Of a DNA stretch of 64,000 bases, positions 51,287 through 58,212 are shown piece after piece (position 1 is the stretch's first letter; the number at the start of each line of letters is the position of its first letter). The translations under genes were made by a program, and so were the position numbers. Source of the stretch: Paenibacillus peoriae KCTC 3763 (GTDB lineage: Bacteria; Bacillota; Bacilli; Paenibacillales; Paenibacillaceae); NCBI RefSeq assembly GCF_000236805.1, contig NZ_AGFX01000012.1, positions 248,001 through 312,000 of the forward strand, given 5' to 3'. Under the pieces are notes generated by a model. The model was not told where the DNA came from. It did no database searches and saw nothing but the letters and a program-made list of their open reading frames with translations.

Positions 51287-51556
51287 TTATACCGTTTGAT
51301 TGTAACTTTCCAGCACTTTAGCCAACTCTTCCAGATCCGGGTTAAGCAGAGCTTCATATTTGTTATCCCCACCCACCTCTACGACAGGGACATAACGAAT
51401 ACCATATTTAGTCTCCAGCACGTCACGCAGCACATCATTTCCGTCCACTTGAATATTTTCATACGGCTGATTTTGGGATTCCAGGTACGATTTGATCTCT
51501 CCACAAAAATGACAGCCGGTTTTACTCCACAGAACAACTTTAGGTTTGGACGACAT
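51287..51556 (-). CDS. ytnI: Glutaredoxin-like protein, YtnI/CmoI-like
   Basis: An 89-residue thioredoxin-fold protein with the active site CHFC ([20 protein letters not shown]) and the cis-proline segment [11 protein letters not shown]. It starts at ATG 51556, six bases after GGAGGT; an earlier ATG at 51562 is too close to the site. It heads the operon, as a redox partner for the sulfur chemistry catalysed by the following monooxygenase. The equivalent gene order ytnI-ytnJ occurs in B. subtilis. Confidence 0.85.
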   Translation of the reverse strand: MSSKPKVVLWSKTGCHFCGEIKSYLESQNQPYENIQVDGNDVLRDVLETKYGIRYVPVVEVGGDNKYEALLNPDLEELAKVLESYNQTV

Positions 51557-51810
51557 ATACATACCTCCGTGAGCTTAATGTTTATAATCCCGATGAATTA
51601 AATAAGAATTATATTTATAATGTATCCTGCTCCCCCCTTTCCGTCAATCGCTCGGCTAATAGACATCGACAATGCAACGATAGAAAATTTTAATATGCTT
51701 TCAACGGTTTATCTAAAATTAAAGTGTTCGCGTTTAAACTGACCCTGGTGCGGATATGCTTGGAATATTAGCGCACTTGCGGCAAAACGAAATGAAATGA
51801 GGTGGAGTAC

Positions 51811-52680
51811 ATGCATGATTGGGCCGAGGTTGTTACACGCACATTAATGGCTGTCGCTGTATTATTTTTAATTGCCAAAATTCTCGGGAAACGTCAGGTA
51901 TCCCAGCTTTCCGTGTTCGAATATATAACCGGAATCACGATCGGGAATCTGGCTGCTACCATTCCTATGGAGCGAGAAAAAACTTGGTACTTGGGGTTTA
52001 TAGCCTTGGCAGTATGGGTCCTCACAACATTTGTCATTGAAATATTGCAAATTAAAAGCAAGAAAATCAGAGATTTTACCGATGGAAAGACCACTACTCT
52101 GGTTAAAGACGGCAAAATTTTAGAGGATAATATGAGAAAGGAAAGGCTTACGCTAGATGAGCTCATGGAGCAGCTGCGGAGTAAAAATGTATTCAAGGTG
52201 TCTGACGTGGAATTTGCGATTATGGAGACCAGTGGTGAGATCAACGTGCTGCTGACCAAAGACAAACAGCCAGTGACCCTTAAGGATCTTAATATGCTAC
52301 AGCTGCCGGAGCAGGAACCAACAGCCATTATTATGGATGGACAAGTCATGGAGCAGCAAATGTCATACATGGGAATTACACAACAATGGCTGGATGCAAA
52401 GCTGAAAGAAAAAAGCCTGACGGTCAAAGACGTATTTTTCGCACAAGTGGACCAGCAAGGGGAGCTGTACATTGACCAATACAGTGATAACGTACAGATG
52501 TCCAAGGCACAGGACTCTAATCAAGCTGTGCTGACGCTGCTGCAGCAATGTACAACCGAGCTGCAAAAACTGGCCACGAATTCCAGCGAACAGCAAAGGA
52601 AGCAGCTGTATGAGCTATGCTCACACAACTTGAAGGAAGCTATCCAGGAAATGCAGCCGGTAAATTCATCTAAATCCTGA
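51811..52680 (+). CDS. DUF421 (YetF-like) membrane protein
   Basis: A 289-residue protein with three N-terminal helices (LMAVAVLFLIAKILGKRQVS, EYITGITIGNLAATIPM, YLGFIALAVWVLTTFVIEIL) and a cytoplasmic DUF421 domain (LVKDGKILEDNMRKERLT, ELMEQLRSKNVFKVSDVEFA, GEINVLLTKDKQPV). The function of the family is not established; several members are spore- or stress-related in Bacillus. ATG 51811 lies within reach of GAGGTGG. It is divergent from the sulfur operon. Confidence 0.85.
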   Translation: MHDWAEVVTRTLMAVAVLFLIAKILGKRQVSQLSVFEYITGITIGNLAATIPMEREKTWYLGFIALAVWVLTTFVIEILQIKSKKIRDFTDGKTTTLVKDGKILEDNMRKERLTLDELMEQLRSKNVFKVSDVEFAIMETSGEINVLLTKDKQPVTLKDLNMLQLPEQEPTAIIMDGQVMEQQMSYMGITQQWLDAKLKEKSLTVKDVFFAQVDQQGELYIDQYSDNVQMSKAQDSNQAVLTLLQQCTTELQKLATNSSEQQRKQLYELCSHNLKEAIQEMQPVNSSKS

Positions 52681-52721
52681 GCTTATACGTATATGACATT
52701 ACAATATAAGTTTGGAAACCA

Positions 52722-52769
52722 AAAGGGAGCGTACTATCAGCCGCATATGGCTTTGAAGACGCTCCCTTT
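52722..52769 (+). terminator. Terminator after the DUF421 gene
   Basis: AAAGGGAGCGT pairs perfectly with ACGCTCCCTTT (11 bp) with a 26-base loop containing AGCCGCATATGGCT. It lies 41 bases past the stop. Confidence 0.75.
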
Positions 52770-52864
52770 AGCCTGTCATGATTTCATTTATGTCTACCGT
52801 AATCGAACCAGCATTTTTTCTGTGGACAACCGGGTCATCGACATTTTATGATTAATGAACCTGT

Positions 52865-53194
52865 TTATACTGTAAAAAAATAATCTCGTTCTACCTTGCT
52901 CACTCTTAAACCAAATGTTCTATACCACTCGGATTTCCCTTTCTCCTGTGCTACCTTGTGCAGCTCGTTATGTTTCCAATTTTTTATAGCGTCCAAGGAC
53001 TCCCAATAGGAAACTGTGATACCTACTCCATTTTGGTCACGAACACTTTCCATGCCCAGAAAACCCGGTTGTTCAGCAGCCAGTTTCTCCATTTTGTCTC
53101 CCATCACTCCGTATCCGCCATCTCCTTCAGTACGTTCAGAAGTAAAGATAGCAGCATAATAAGGGGGTTGTGGCGTTTTTGCAATTGAACTCAT
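52865..53194 (-). CDS. Antibiotic biosynthesis monooxygenase-like protein
   Basis: A 109-residue ferredoxin-like-fold protein of the ABM superfamily, similar to B. subtilis YqjZ: YYAAIFTSERTEGDGGYGVM, LAAEQPGFLGMESVRD and ITVSYWESLDAIKNWKHN. The family includes quinone and haem monooxygenases as well as members of unknown role. It is divergent from a LysR gene across a region with a perfect 18-bp palindrome, suggesting the LysR protein controls it. Confidence 0.8.
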   Translation of the reverse strand: MSSIAKTPQPPYYAAIFTSERTEGDGGYGVMGDKMEKLAAEQPGFLGMESVRDQNGVGITVSYWESLDAIKNWKHNELHKVAQEKGKSEWYRTFGLRVSKVERDYFFTV

Positions 53195-53239
53195 AAGTAC
53201 CTCCCAGAGATTAAATGGTTATCAGCTTTTTCTTAAGCA

Positions 53240-53257
53240 AGGATTTTGCAAAATCCT
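53240..53257. promoter_or_regulatory. Perfect 18-bp palindrome in the LysR/monooxygenase region
   Basis: AGGATTTTGCAAAATCCT is a perfect palindrome. It is itself flanked by the inverted pair TGGTTAT (53216-53222) and ATAACCA (53269-53275). Position and symmetry suggest an operator for the divergent LysR-type regulator. Confidence 0.65.
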
Positions 53258-53348
53258 CAAATTCGATTATAACCACAAAACTGAGATAAAAAAAATGAAT
53301 ATATATGATACTATGTATGAATATATTTCATTCAATCTAGGAGGACAC

Positions 53349-54215
53349 ATGAACTTGTTGAAATATAAGGTCTTTCTTAGCGTAGTAGAAACGGGAAGCT
53401 TCACCAAAGCAGGAGAGACTCTCAATCTTACACAATCCGCAATTAGCCATGCTATTTCCAATTTGGAACATGAATTGGGCCTAACTCTTCTGATTAGAGG
53501 ACGTTCAGGCATCAAATTGACCAGCAACGGACAACACCTGATTAAGCATTTCAGAGAGATCGTACAAATGAACGAGAGGCTCTATCAAGAGGTCGCTCTA
53601 ATCAAAGGACTTGAAACCGGAACCGTCAAGATAGGTACGTTCTCAAGTGTGTCCATTCAATGGTTGCCCGGTATTATCCAAAAATTTAACGAGCAGTTTC
53701 CATTTATTGAACTGAAATTGCTTGATGGCCACTACCATGAAATTGAGAAGTGGATAGCTAGCGGTGAAGCTGATTTTGGCTTCGTTAATTTGCCTGCTTT
53801 AGACGTACTGGAAGTACTGCCGCTTCGAAAAGAAAGAATGCTGTGCCTACTGCCATCGAATCATATGCTTCGGGAGCAGACAGCCATACGTGTGGATCAA
53901 CTCTGCGATGAACCCTTCATTATGCCTGCTTCCGGCTGCGATGACGATGTACGAAGAATTTTTTCACAGCACAAGCTTGCTCCGAAAATCAAATATGAAC
54001 TGGAAGATGATCATGCCATTATGGCAATGGTGCAAAACGGCTTGGGCGTGAGTATTCTTCCGGAAATGATTTTATCTCAAAATCCTTATGAACTTTGTAT
54101 TCGACCTTTGGATGGGCCATATTCACGTTCTATTGGTATCGCTGCGGCTTCTTTAAAGAATATGGCTCCTGCCGCCAAAAAGTGTATGAACTTTATTACG
54201 GAATGGATTCGCTAA
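53349..54215 (+). CDS. LysR-family transcriptional regulator
   Basis: A 288-residue LysR protein: HTH at residues 1-60 (KVFLSVVETGSFTKAGETLN, LTQSAISHAISNLEHELGL) and a substrate-binding domain (TVKIGTFSSVSIQWLPGIIQ, DEPFIMPASGCDDDVRRIF). ATG 53349 directly follows GGAGGACAC; a longer frame from 53295 is not needed. It resembles the CysL/GltC/YwqM group. It probably regulates the divergent monooxygenase-like gene. Confidence 0.88.
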   Translation: MNLLKYKVFLSVVETGSFTKAGETLNLTQSAISHAISNLEHELGLTLLIRGRSGIKLTSNGQHLIKHFREIVQMNERLYQEVALIKGLETGTVKIGTFSSVSIQWLPGIIQKFNEQFPFIELKLLDGHYHEIEKWIASGEADFGFVNLPALDVLEVLPLRKERMLCLLPSNHMLREQTAIRVDQLCDEPFIMPASGCDDDVRRIFSQHKLAPKIKYELEDDHAIMAMVQNGLGVSILPEMILSQNPYELCIRPLDGPYSRSIGIAAASLKNMAPAAKKCMNFITEWIR

Positions 54216-54248
54216 AGTCTATACATCCGTTAATTCAGAGACGAATCA

Positions 54249-55442
54249 TTACTGCCCGTCTGGCCACGGCAGAGGATTTTCAAAATCAGACCAATCCATG
54301 TTCATCTCCGTATCGTTCAGCAGACATTGATCCAGTTCCTCTTCCAGGTCCGATTGCTCCATTCCGATACCGATCATGACAATTTCGTTCATGCGGTCCC
54401 CCCATTGCTCGTCCCAATTGTCCAGAGCTTCTGGGTCGGCTGCGACAATCTCCTGCCGTTCTTCTTCCGATAACGCCGCAAGCCAGCTTCCCGCCGGTCC
54501 AAACTGAATGGATGGACCTGCCTGGCTAATGCTCGCCGCCCAATCCTGAGGTGTCGCAATCCAGACCAAACCTTTGGCGCGCACGACCTCCTGCGGCCAA
54601 TAGCTCATAAATTCAGCCAGTCTGGCAGGATGAAACGGTCTTCTGCGGCGATACACAAAGGAGTGAATACCATATTCGTCCGTTTCCGGGGTATGACTAT
54701 CCAGCTCCAGCTCGCGAATCCATCCAGCCGATTGACTGGCCTTGTCAAAATCAAAAAGCCCCGTATTCAAAATGTCCGAAGGAGCGACCTGTCCCTTAGT
54801 AGTACGAATGATTTTGGCTTCAGGCTGTAATTTGCGCAGCACACCCTCCAGTTTGTCCAGCTCGGCAGGCTGAACCAGATCGCATTTATTCAGAATGAGG
54901 ACATCACACGTTTCAATCTGGTCAATTAGCAGATCCGAGACATCACGCATGTCGTCTTCTCCAGTAGCCTGCCTACGATCCAGCAGTGTTTCTCCCGATT
55001 CAAAATCATGCCAGAAGCGGTTCGCATCGACCACGGTCACCATGCAATCCAGTTTTGCCAAGGAGGGTAAATCAATGCCCGTTGCTTCATCAGCGTACGT
55101 AAAGGTCTGAGCGATGGGCACAGGCTCACTAATTCCTGTTGATTCAATTAAAATATAATCAAACTCGCCCTGTTCGGCCAGCTTCTTGACCTCCAGCAAT
55201 AAATCCTCACGCAATGTACAGCATATACAGCCATTAGACAGCTCAACCAGTTTTTCTTCTGTTCTGGACAAGCCTCCTTCTTTTTTAACCAGTTCGGCAT
55301 CTATATTTACTTCACTCATGTCATTAACAATCACCGCCACTTTCATTCCGTCCCGATTGTTTAATACATGATTCAAAATCGTCGTTTTCCCTGCACCCAA
55401 ATATCCGCTCAGCACAGTTACCGGTATTGCTTTCTTATTCAT
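54249..55442 (-). CDS. yciC: CobW/COG0523 GTPase, Zur-regulated zinc metallochaperone type (YciC-like)
   Basis: A 397-residue G3E GTPase: Walker A GYLGAGKTT (13-21), the metal motif GCICC (71-75), ESTGISEP switch, LNKCDLV base recognition and a C-terminal CobW domain (GIHSFVYRRRRPFHPARLAE, KGLVWIATPQDWAASISQAG). The acidic end (MNMDWSDFENPLPWPDG) is typical of YciC relatives. These proteins help supply zinc to enzymes under starvation. A sigma-A promoter (55525-55553) and a Zur-box-like palindrome (55489-55510) precede it, strongly supporting the zinc assignment. Confidence 0.88.
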   Translation of the reverse strand: MNKKAIPVTVLSGYLGAGKTTILNHVLNNRDGMKVAVIVNDMSEVNIDAELVKKEGGLSRTEEKLVELSNGCICCTLREDLLLEVKKLAEQGEFDYILIESTGISEPVPIAQTFTYADEATGIDLPSLAKLDCMVTVVDANRFWHDFESGETLLDRRQATGEDDMRDVSDLLIDQIETCDVLILNKCDLVQPAELDKLEGVLRKLQPEAKIIRTTKGQVAPSDILNTGLFDFDKASQSAGWIRELELDSHTPETDEYGIHSFVYRRRRPFHPARLAEFMSYWPQEVVRAKGLVWIATPQDWAASISQAGPSIQFGPAGSWLAALSEEERQEIVAADPEALDNWDEQWGDRMNEIVMIGIGMEQSDLEEELDQCLLNDTEMNMDWSDFENPLPWPDGQ

Positions 55443-55488
55443 TGACAGTATGCTCCCTTTGCCATTGGTTTGTTGTGTTCATATTTTT

Positions 55489-55510
55489 AAATCGTAATAA
55501 TTACTATTAA
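55489..55510 (-). promoter_or_regulatory. Zur-box-like operator
   Basis: AAATCGTAATAATTACTATTAA (written in part: ATCGTAATAATTAC) closely follows the B. subtilis Zur box TCGTAATnATTACGA, with the left arm and the whole core conserved. It lies between the predicted transcription start and the yciC start codon. Confidence 0.75.
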
Positions 55511-55524
55511 TGTCGGCATTCAGT

Positions 55525-55553
55525 AATATACAGCATCCCTTTTGCGTTGTCAA
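55525..55553 (-). promoter_or_regulatory. Sigma-A promoter of the yciC-like gene
   Basis: Minus-strand -35 TTGACA (55548-55553), 17-base spacer, -10 TATATT (55525-55530). The Zur-like box begins about eight bases after the expected start point. Confidence 0.8.
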
Positions 55554-55633
55554 CGATGAAGAATGTCTTGAAATAAATGATCAAACCTTATTATTATGGG
55601 TAATAACAATATTTAAAGAATAAGGTGAATGTG

Positions 55634-56614
55634 TTGCGATCCATTTGGCTAGGTGTGTTGGCTGCTGTGTTTTTTGCTTTTACATTTGTTCTCAATCGTT
55701 CTATGGAACTGTCTGGCGGGAGCTGGATTTGGAGTGCTTCATTGCGGTATGTGTTTATGGTGCCTATTTTACTCGTCATTGTTATGAGCCAGCAGAAGCT
55801 CAAGCCTCTTTGGCTCGTCATGAAAGAACGGCCGGGAACATGGCTGTTATGGAGCTTCATCGGATTTGGCTTATTTTATGCTCCATTATGCTTCGCATCG
55901 GCTTATTCGCCGGGTTGGTTGATTGCGGGTACTTGGCAAATTACCATTATTTCCGGTTCTCTGCTTGTGCCATTATTTACAGAGGTTGTCCAAACGGAGA
56001 ACGGTTCAGTAAAGGTGCGCGGGAAAATCCCCATTCAAGGACTTATGATGTCTCTGATTATTCTAATTGGAATCCTTCTCATGCAAGTCGAGCAGTCACA
56101 ATCCATTTCTACGCAAGATTTTTTATTTGGCTTCTTGCCGGTCATCATCGCCTCCTTTGCATATCCATTAGGCAATCGCAAAATGATGGAGGTCTGTGCA
56201 GGACGGTTAGATGCCTATCAACGTGTGCTCGGGATGACTTTAGCCAGCTTGCCCTTCTGGTTACTGCTTTCGCTATACGGAGTGTTCAGTGCGGGAATGC
56301 CAAGCAAGGATCAGACGATACAGTCTGCTCTGGTAGCCGTATTTTCAGGAGTGATCGCGACGGTTCTATTTTTTAAAGCAACGGATCAGGTGCGCGGAAA
56401 TATGCAAAAGCTGGCGACCGTTGAAGCAACACAATCTCTGGAAGTTCTGTTCGCATTAATGGGGGAATTGATCTTTTTATCCATCCCAATTCCGTCACTT
56501 CTGTCATGGCTAGGTATGTTCGTCGTCATCCTCGGTATGGTTCTGCACAGCTATGTTGCACATCATAAGAAACCGGATCAAAGACTGATATCCAAAAAGA
56601 TAGACACGGTCTAA
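55634..56614 (+). CDS. Multidrug-resistance-type DMT exporter (EmrE/EamA superfamily)
   Basis: A protein of about 326 residues with ten membrane helices in two related halves (SIWLGVLAAVFFAFTFVLNR at the start of the first; AVFSGVIATVLFFKATDQVR in the second). It matches the Bacillales group named multidrug resistance efflux transporter. I placed the start at TTG 55634, six bases after AAGGTG; GTG 55631 and GTG 55625 are in frame and possible. It is divergent from the Zur-controlled gene, whose control region overlaps its upstream area. The substrate is unknown. Confidence 0.8.
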   Translation: MRSIWLGVLAAVFFAFTFVLNRSMELSGGSWIWSASLRYVFMVPILLVIVMSQQKLKPLWLVMKERPGTWLLWSFIGFGLFYAPLCFASAYSPGWLIAGTWQITIISGSLLVPLFTEVVQTENGSVKVRGKIPIQGLMMSLIILIGILLMQVEQSQSISTQDFLFGFLPVIIASFAYPLGNRKMMEVCAGRLDAYQRVLGMTLASLPFWLLLSLYGVFSAGMPSKDQTIQSALVAVFSGVIATVLFFKATDQVRGNMQKLATVEATQSLEVLFALMGELIFLSIPIPSLLSWLGMFVVILGMVLHSYVAHHKKPDQRLISKKIDTV

Positions 56615-56707
56615 CGTATCCGTTGTTCCAATCGCTGCCCAGCCCAGATTATTTAATTCCCCTTGCCCATAATCTGCTAAAGCAAGCCGCCAATGACCAG
56701 AAACGCA

Positions 56708-56757
56708 AAGCAGCGATCCTCCAATTACGGGAGCATCGCTGCTTTGCTGGCTTTTTA
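56708..56757 (+). terminator. Terminator after the DMT exporter
   Basis: AGCAGCGAT..CC pairs with GG..ATCGCTGCT, followed after a few bases by CTTTTT. It lies about 95 bases past the stop. Confidence 0.6.
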
Positions 56758-56832
56758 CGGTTTCTAAAGTGAACAAGACTGTCTCATTCGTAGAAAATCT
56801 TACTTTTGCGACAGCCTCATGAATACAAATTA

Positions 56833-57807
56833 TTACCAAGCGTAAGCTTCCGGGGCCGGTTTGCCCGGGCCGGGGAAAATCTCGTTCAGCCTGGCAAGCA
56901 CATCGTCAGTCAATTTGACCTCAGGCACCCGCAAAGCATCTTCCAGTTGTTCCAAGGTCCGCGGGCCGATAATGGGTGCGGTTACAGCCGGATGGGATAG
57001 CACCCAAGCCAGCGCTATCACGTCTTCCTTCTCGCCCAGCTCGCGGGACAATGCTGCAAATTGCTCCAGCTTGGCACGGTTCTGTTCCACCTTTTCTTTG
57101 GCCCGTGCACTACGGGAGCCTGTACCTGCCAACGCATTGCGTCCCAGCAGTCCACCTGCCAGCGGGCTCCAAGGGATCACACCCAATCCCAGTGCTTGAG
57201 CTGCCGGCAATACTTCCAGCTCGGCAGAACGTTCATTCAGATTGTACAGATGCTGCTCGGATACAAGACCGAGAAAACGTCGTGCCTTTGCTTCGGCCTG
57301 CGCTACCGCGATGTGCCAGCCCGCAAAATTACTGGAGCCGATATAATCCACTTGCCCCCGATCCACCACGGATTCGAACACGCCCCACAGTTCATCCCAG
57401 GAGACGTTCCGATCAATGTGGTGCATTTGATACAGCTCGATATGATCGGTCTGCAAGCGTTTCAGAGAAGCATCCAGATGACGGCGAATTTTGTAAGCAG
57501 ACAAGCCTGATCCTGCATTCGGTCCGTCATTTTCATTTTTCATGTCCCCGTATACCTTCGTCGCCAGCACGACCTTCTCGCGTCTTCCGACCCCCTGCTG
57601 GAACCAGCGTCCGATAATTTCCTCTGTCCAGCCTTTGCGGTCACGACCATATACATTGGCTGTATCAAAGAAATTAATGCCCGCATCCAATGCGGCATCC
57701 ATGATTTTAAACGCGTCCTTTTCTTCGGTTTCCGGTCCGAAATTCATCGTGCCCAGACATAACCGACTAACCTTCAAGCCTGACTTGCCCAAGTATGAAT
57801 ACTCCAT
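56833..57807 (-). CDS. Aldo/keto reductase
   Basis: A 324-residue TIM-barrel oxidoreductase: SRLCLGTMNFGPETEEKDAF, INFFDTANVYG (catalytic Asp and Tyr), VVLATKVYGD (Lys), LYQMHHID (His) and IGPRTLEQLEDALRV near the C-terminal NADPH site. It resembles the general-stress aldo/keto reductases of Bacillales. ATG 57807 follows GGGAGG. It stands alone. The substrate cannot be told from sequence. Confidence 0.9.
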   Translation of the reverse strand: MEYSYLGKSGLKVSRLCLGTMNFGPETEEKDAFKIMDAALDAGINFFDTANVYGRDRKGWTEEIIGRWFQQGVGRREKVVLATKVYGDMKNENDGPNAGSGLSAYKIRRHLDASLKRLQTDHIELYQMHHIDRNVSWDELWGVFESVVDRGQVDYIGSSNFAGWHIAVAQAEAKARRFLGLVSEQHLYNLNERSAELEVLPAAQALGLGVIPWSPLAGGLLGRNALAGTGSRSARAKEKVEQNRAKLEQFAALSRELGEKEDVIALAWVLSHPAVTAPIIGPRTLEQLEDALRVPEVKLTDDVLARLNEIFPGPGKPAPEAYAW

Positions 57808-57951
57808 ACTGCCTCCCGCCTTTGCTCAAGGATTTATAAATTCCACAAAAATTGCAAAAAAAAAGACCATACCCAGTTTATTCACCAGAAAAAAGCGCTT
57901 TGAAACATTCCAAAATGCATTTTTCAGGTTGGATAGCCGTATGCAAAAAAA

Positions 57952-57985
57952 GCCCCACGCACTGCCGAAGCCGCAAGCGCGAGGC
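57952..57985 (-). terminator. Terminator downstream of the YhgE/Pip gene and repeat
   Basis: On the minus strand GCCTCGCGC pairs with GCGTGGGGC (two wobbles) around a GC-rich loop and is followed by TTTTTTT. The YhgE/Pip transcript would therefore include the dispersed repeat before stopping here. Confidence 0.8.
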
Positions 57986-58030
57986 ATCTCCCTTCATACT
58001 ACCCGCCGAATGTTAAAGGAAAGTGACTTT

Positions 58031-58163
58031 ACGGTGGTTGCCAGCGGAGCGGAGGATTTGAATCTGAAGAAGCGGAGCGTTCGCCTTTGCCACGGGGTTC
58101 TTACCTTTTCATGTCCTATCCAATCCAAGGAATCCCGTGGCAACAGCAATCGTAAGATCAAAT
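58031..58163 (-). repeat. 133-bp dispersed repeat, copy B
   Basis: Inverted counterpart of 12643-12775. Here the internal hairpin is nearly perfect (TTGCCACGGGATTC with GAACCCCGTGGCAA). The element sits between the YhgE/Pip stop and its terminator, so it is part of the 3' untranslated RNA of that gene. The outer arms GGATTTGA and TCAAATCC also pair. Confidence 0.85.
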
Positions 58164-58212
58164 CCTTCGCGAAGCGCCTCTTCACCCACCGTAACTCACT
58201 CTTTTTTCACAA

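Larger units (their letters stand above)
57808..58212. other. Intergenic region with a terminator and the second dispersed repeat
   Basis: The 405 bases hold the upstream region of the aldo/keto reductase (57808-57940, AT-rich, no clear promoter found), a strong minus-strand terminator (57952-57985) and repeat copy B (58031-58163). No gene is called. Confidence 0.75.

Noticed and set aside
56510-56839. A 109-codon minus-strand open frame downstream of the exporter gene
   Set aside because: It overlaps the exporter's 3' end and its terminator, has no ribosome-binding site I can see and no recognisable family.
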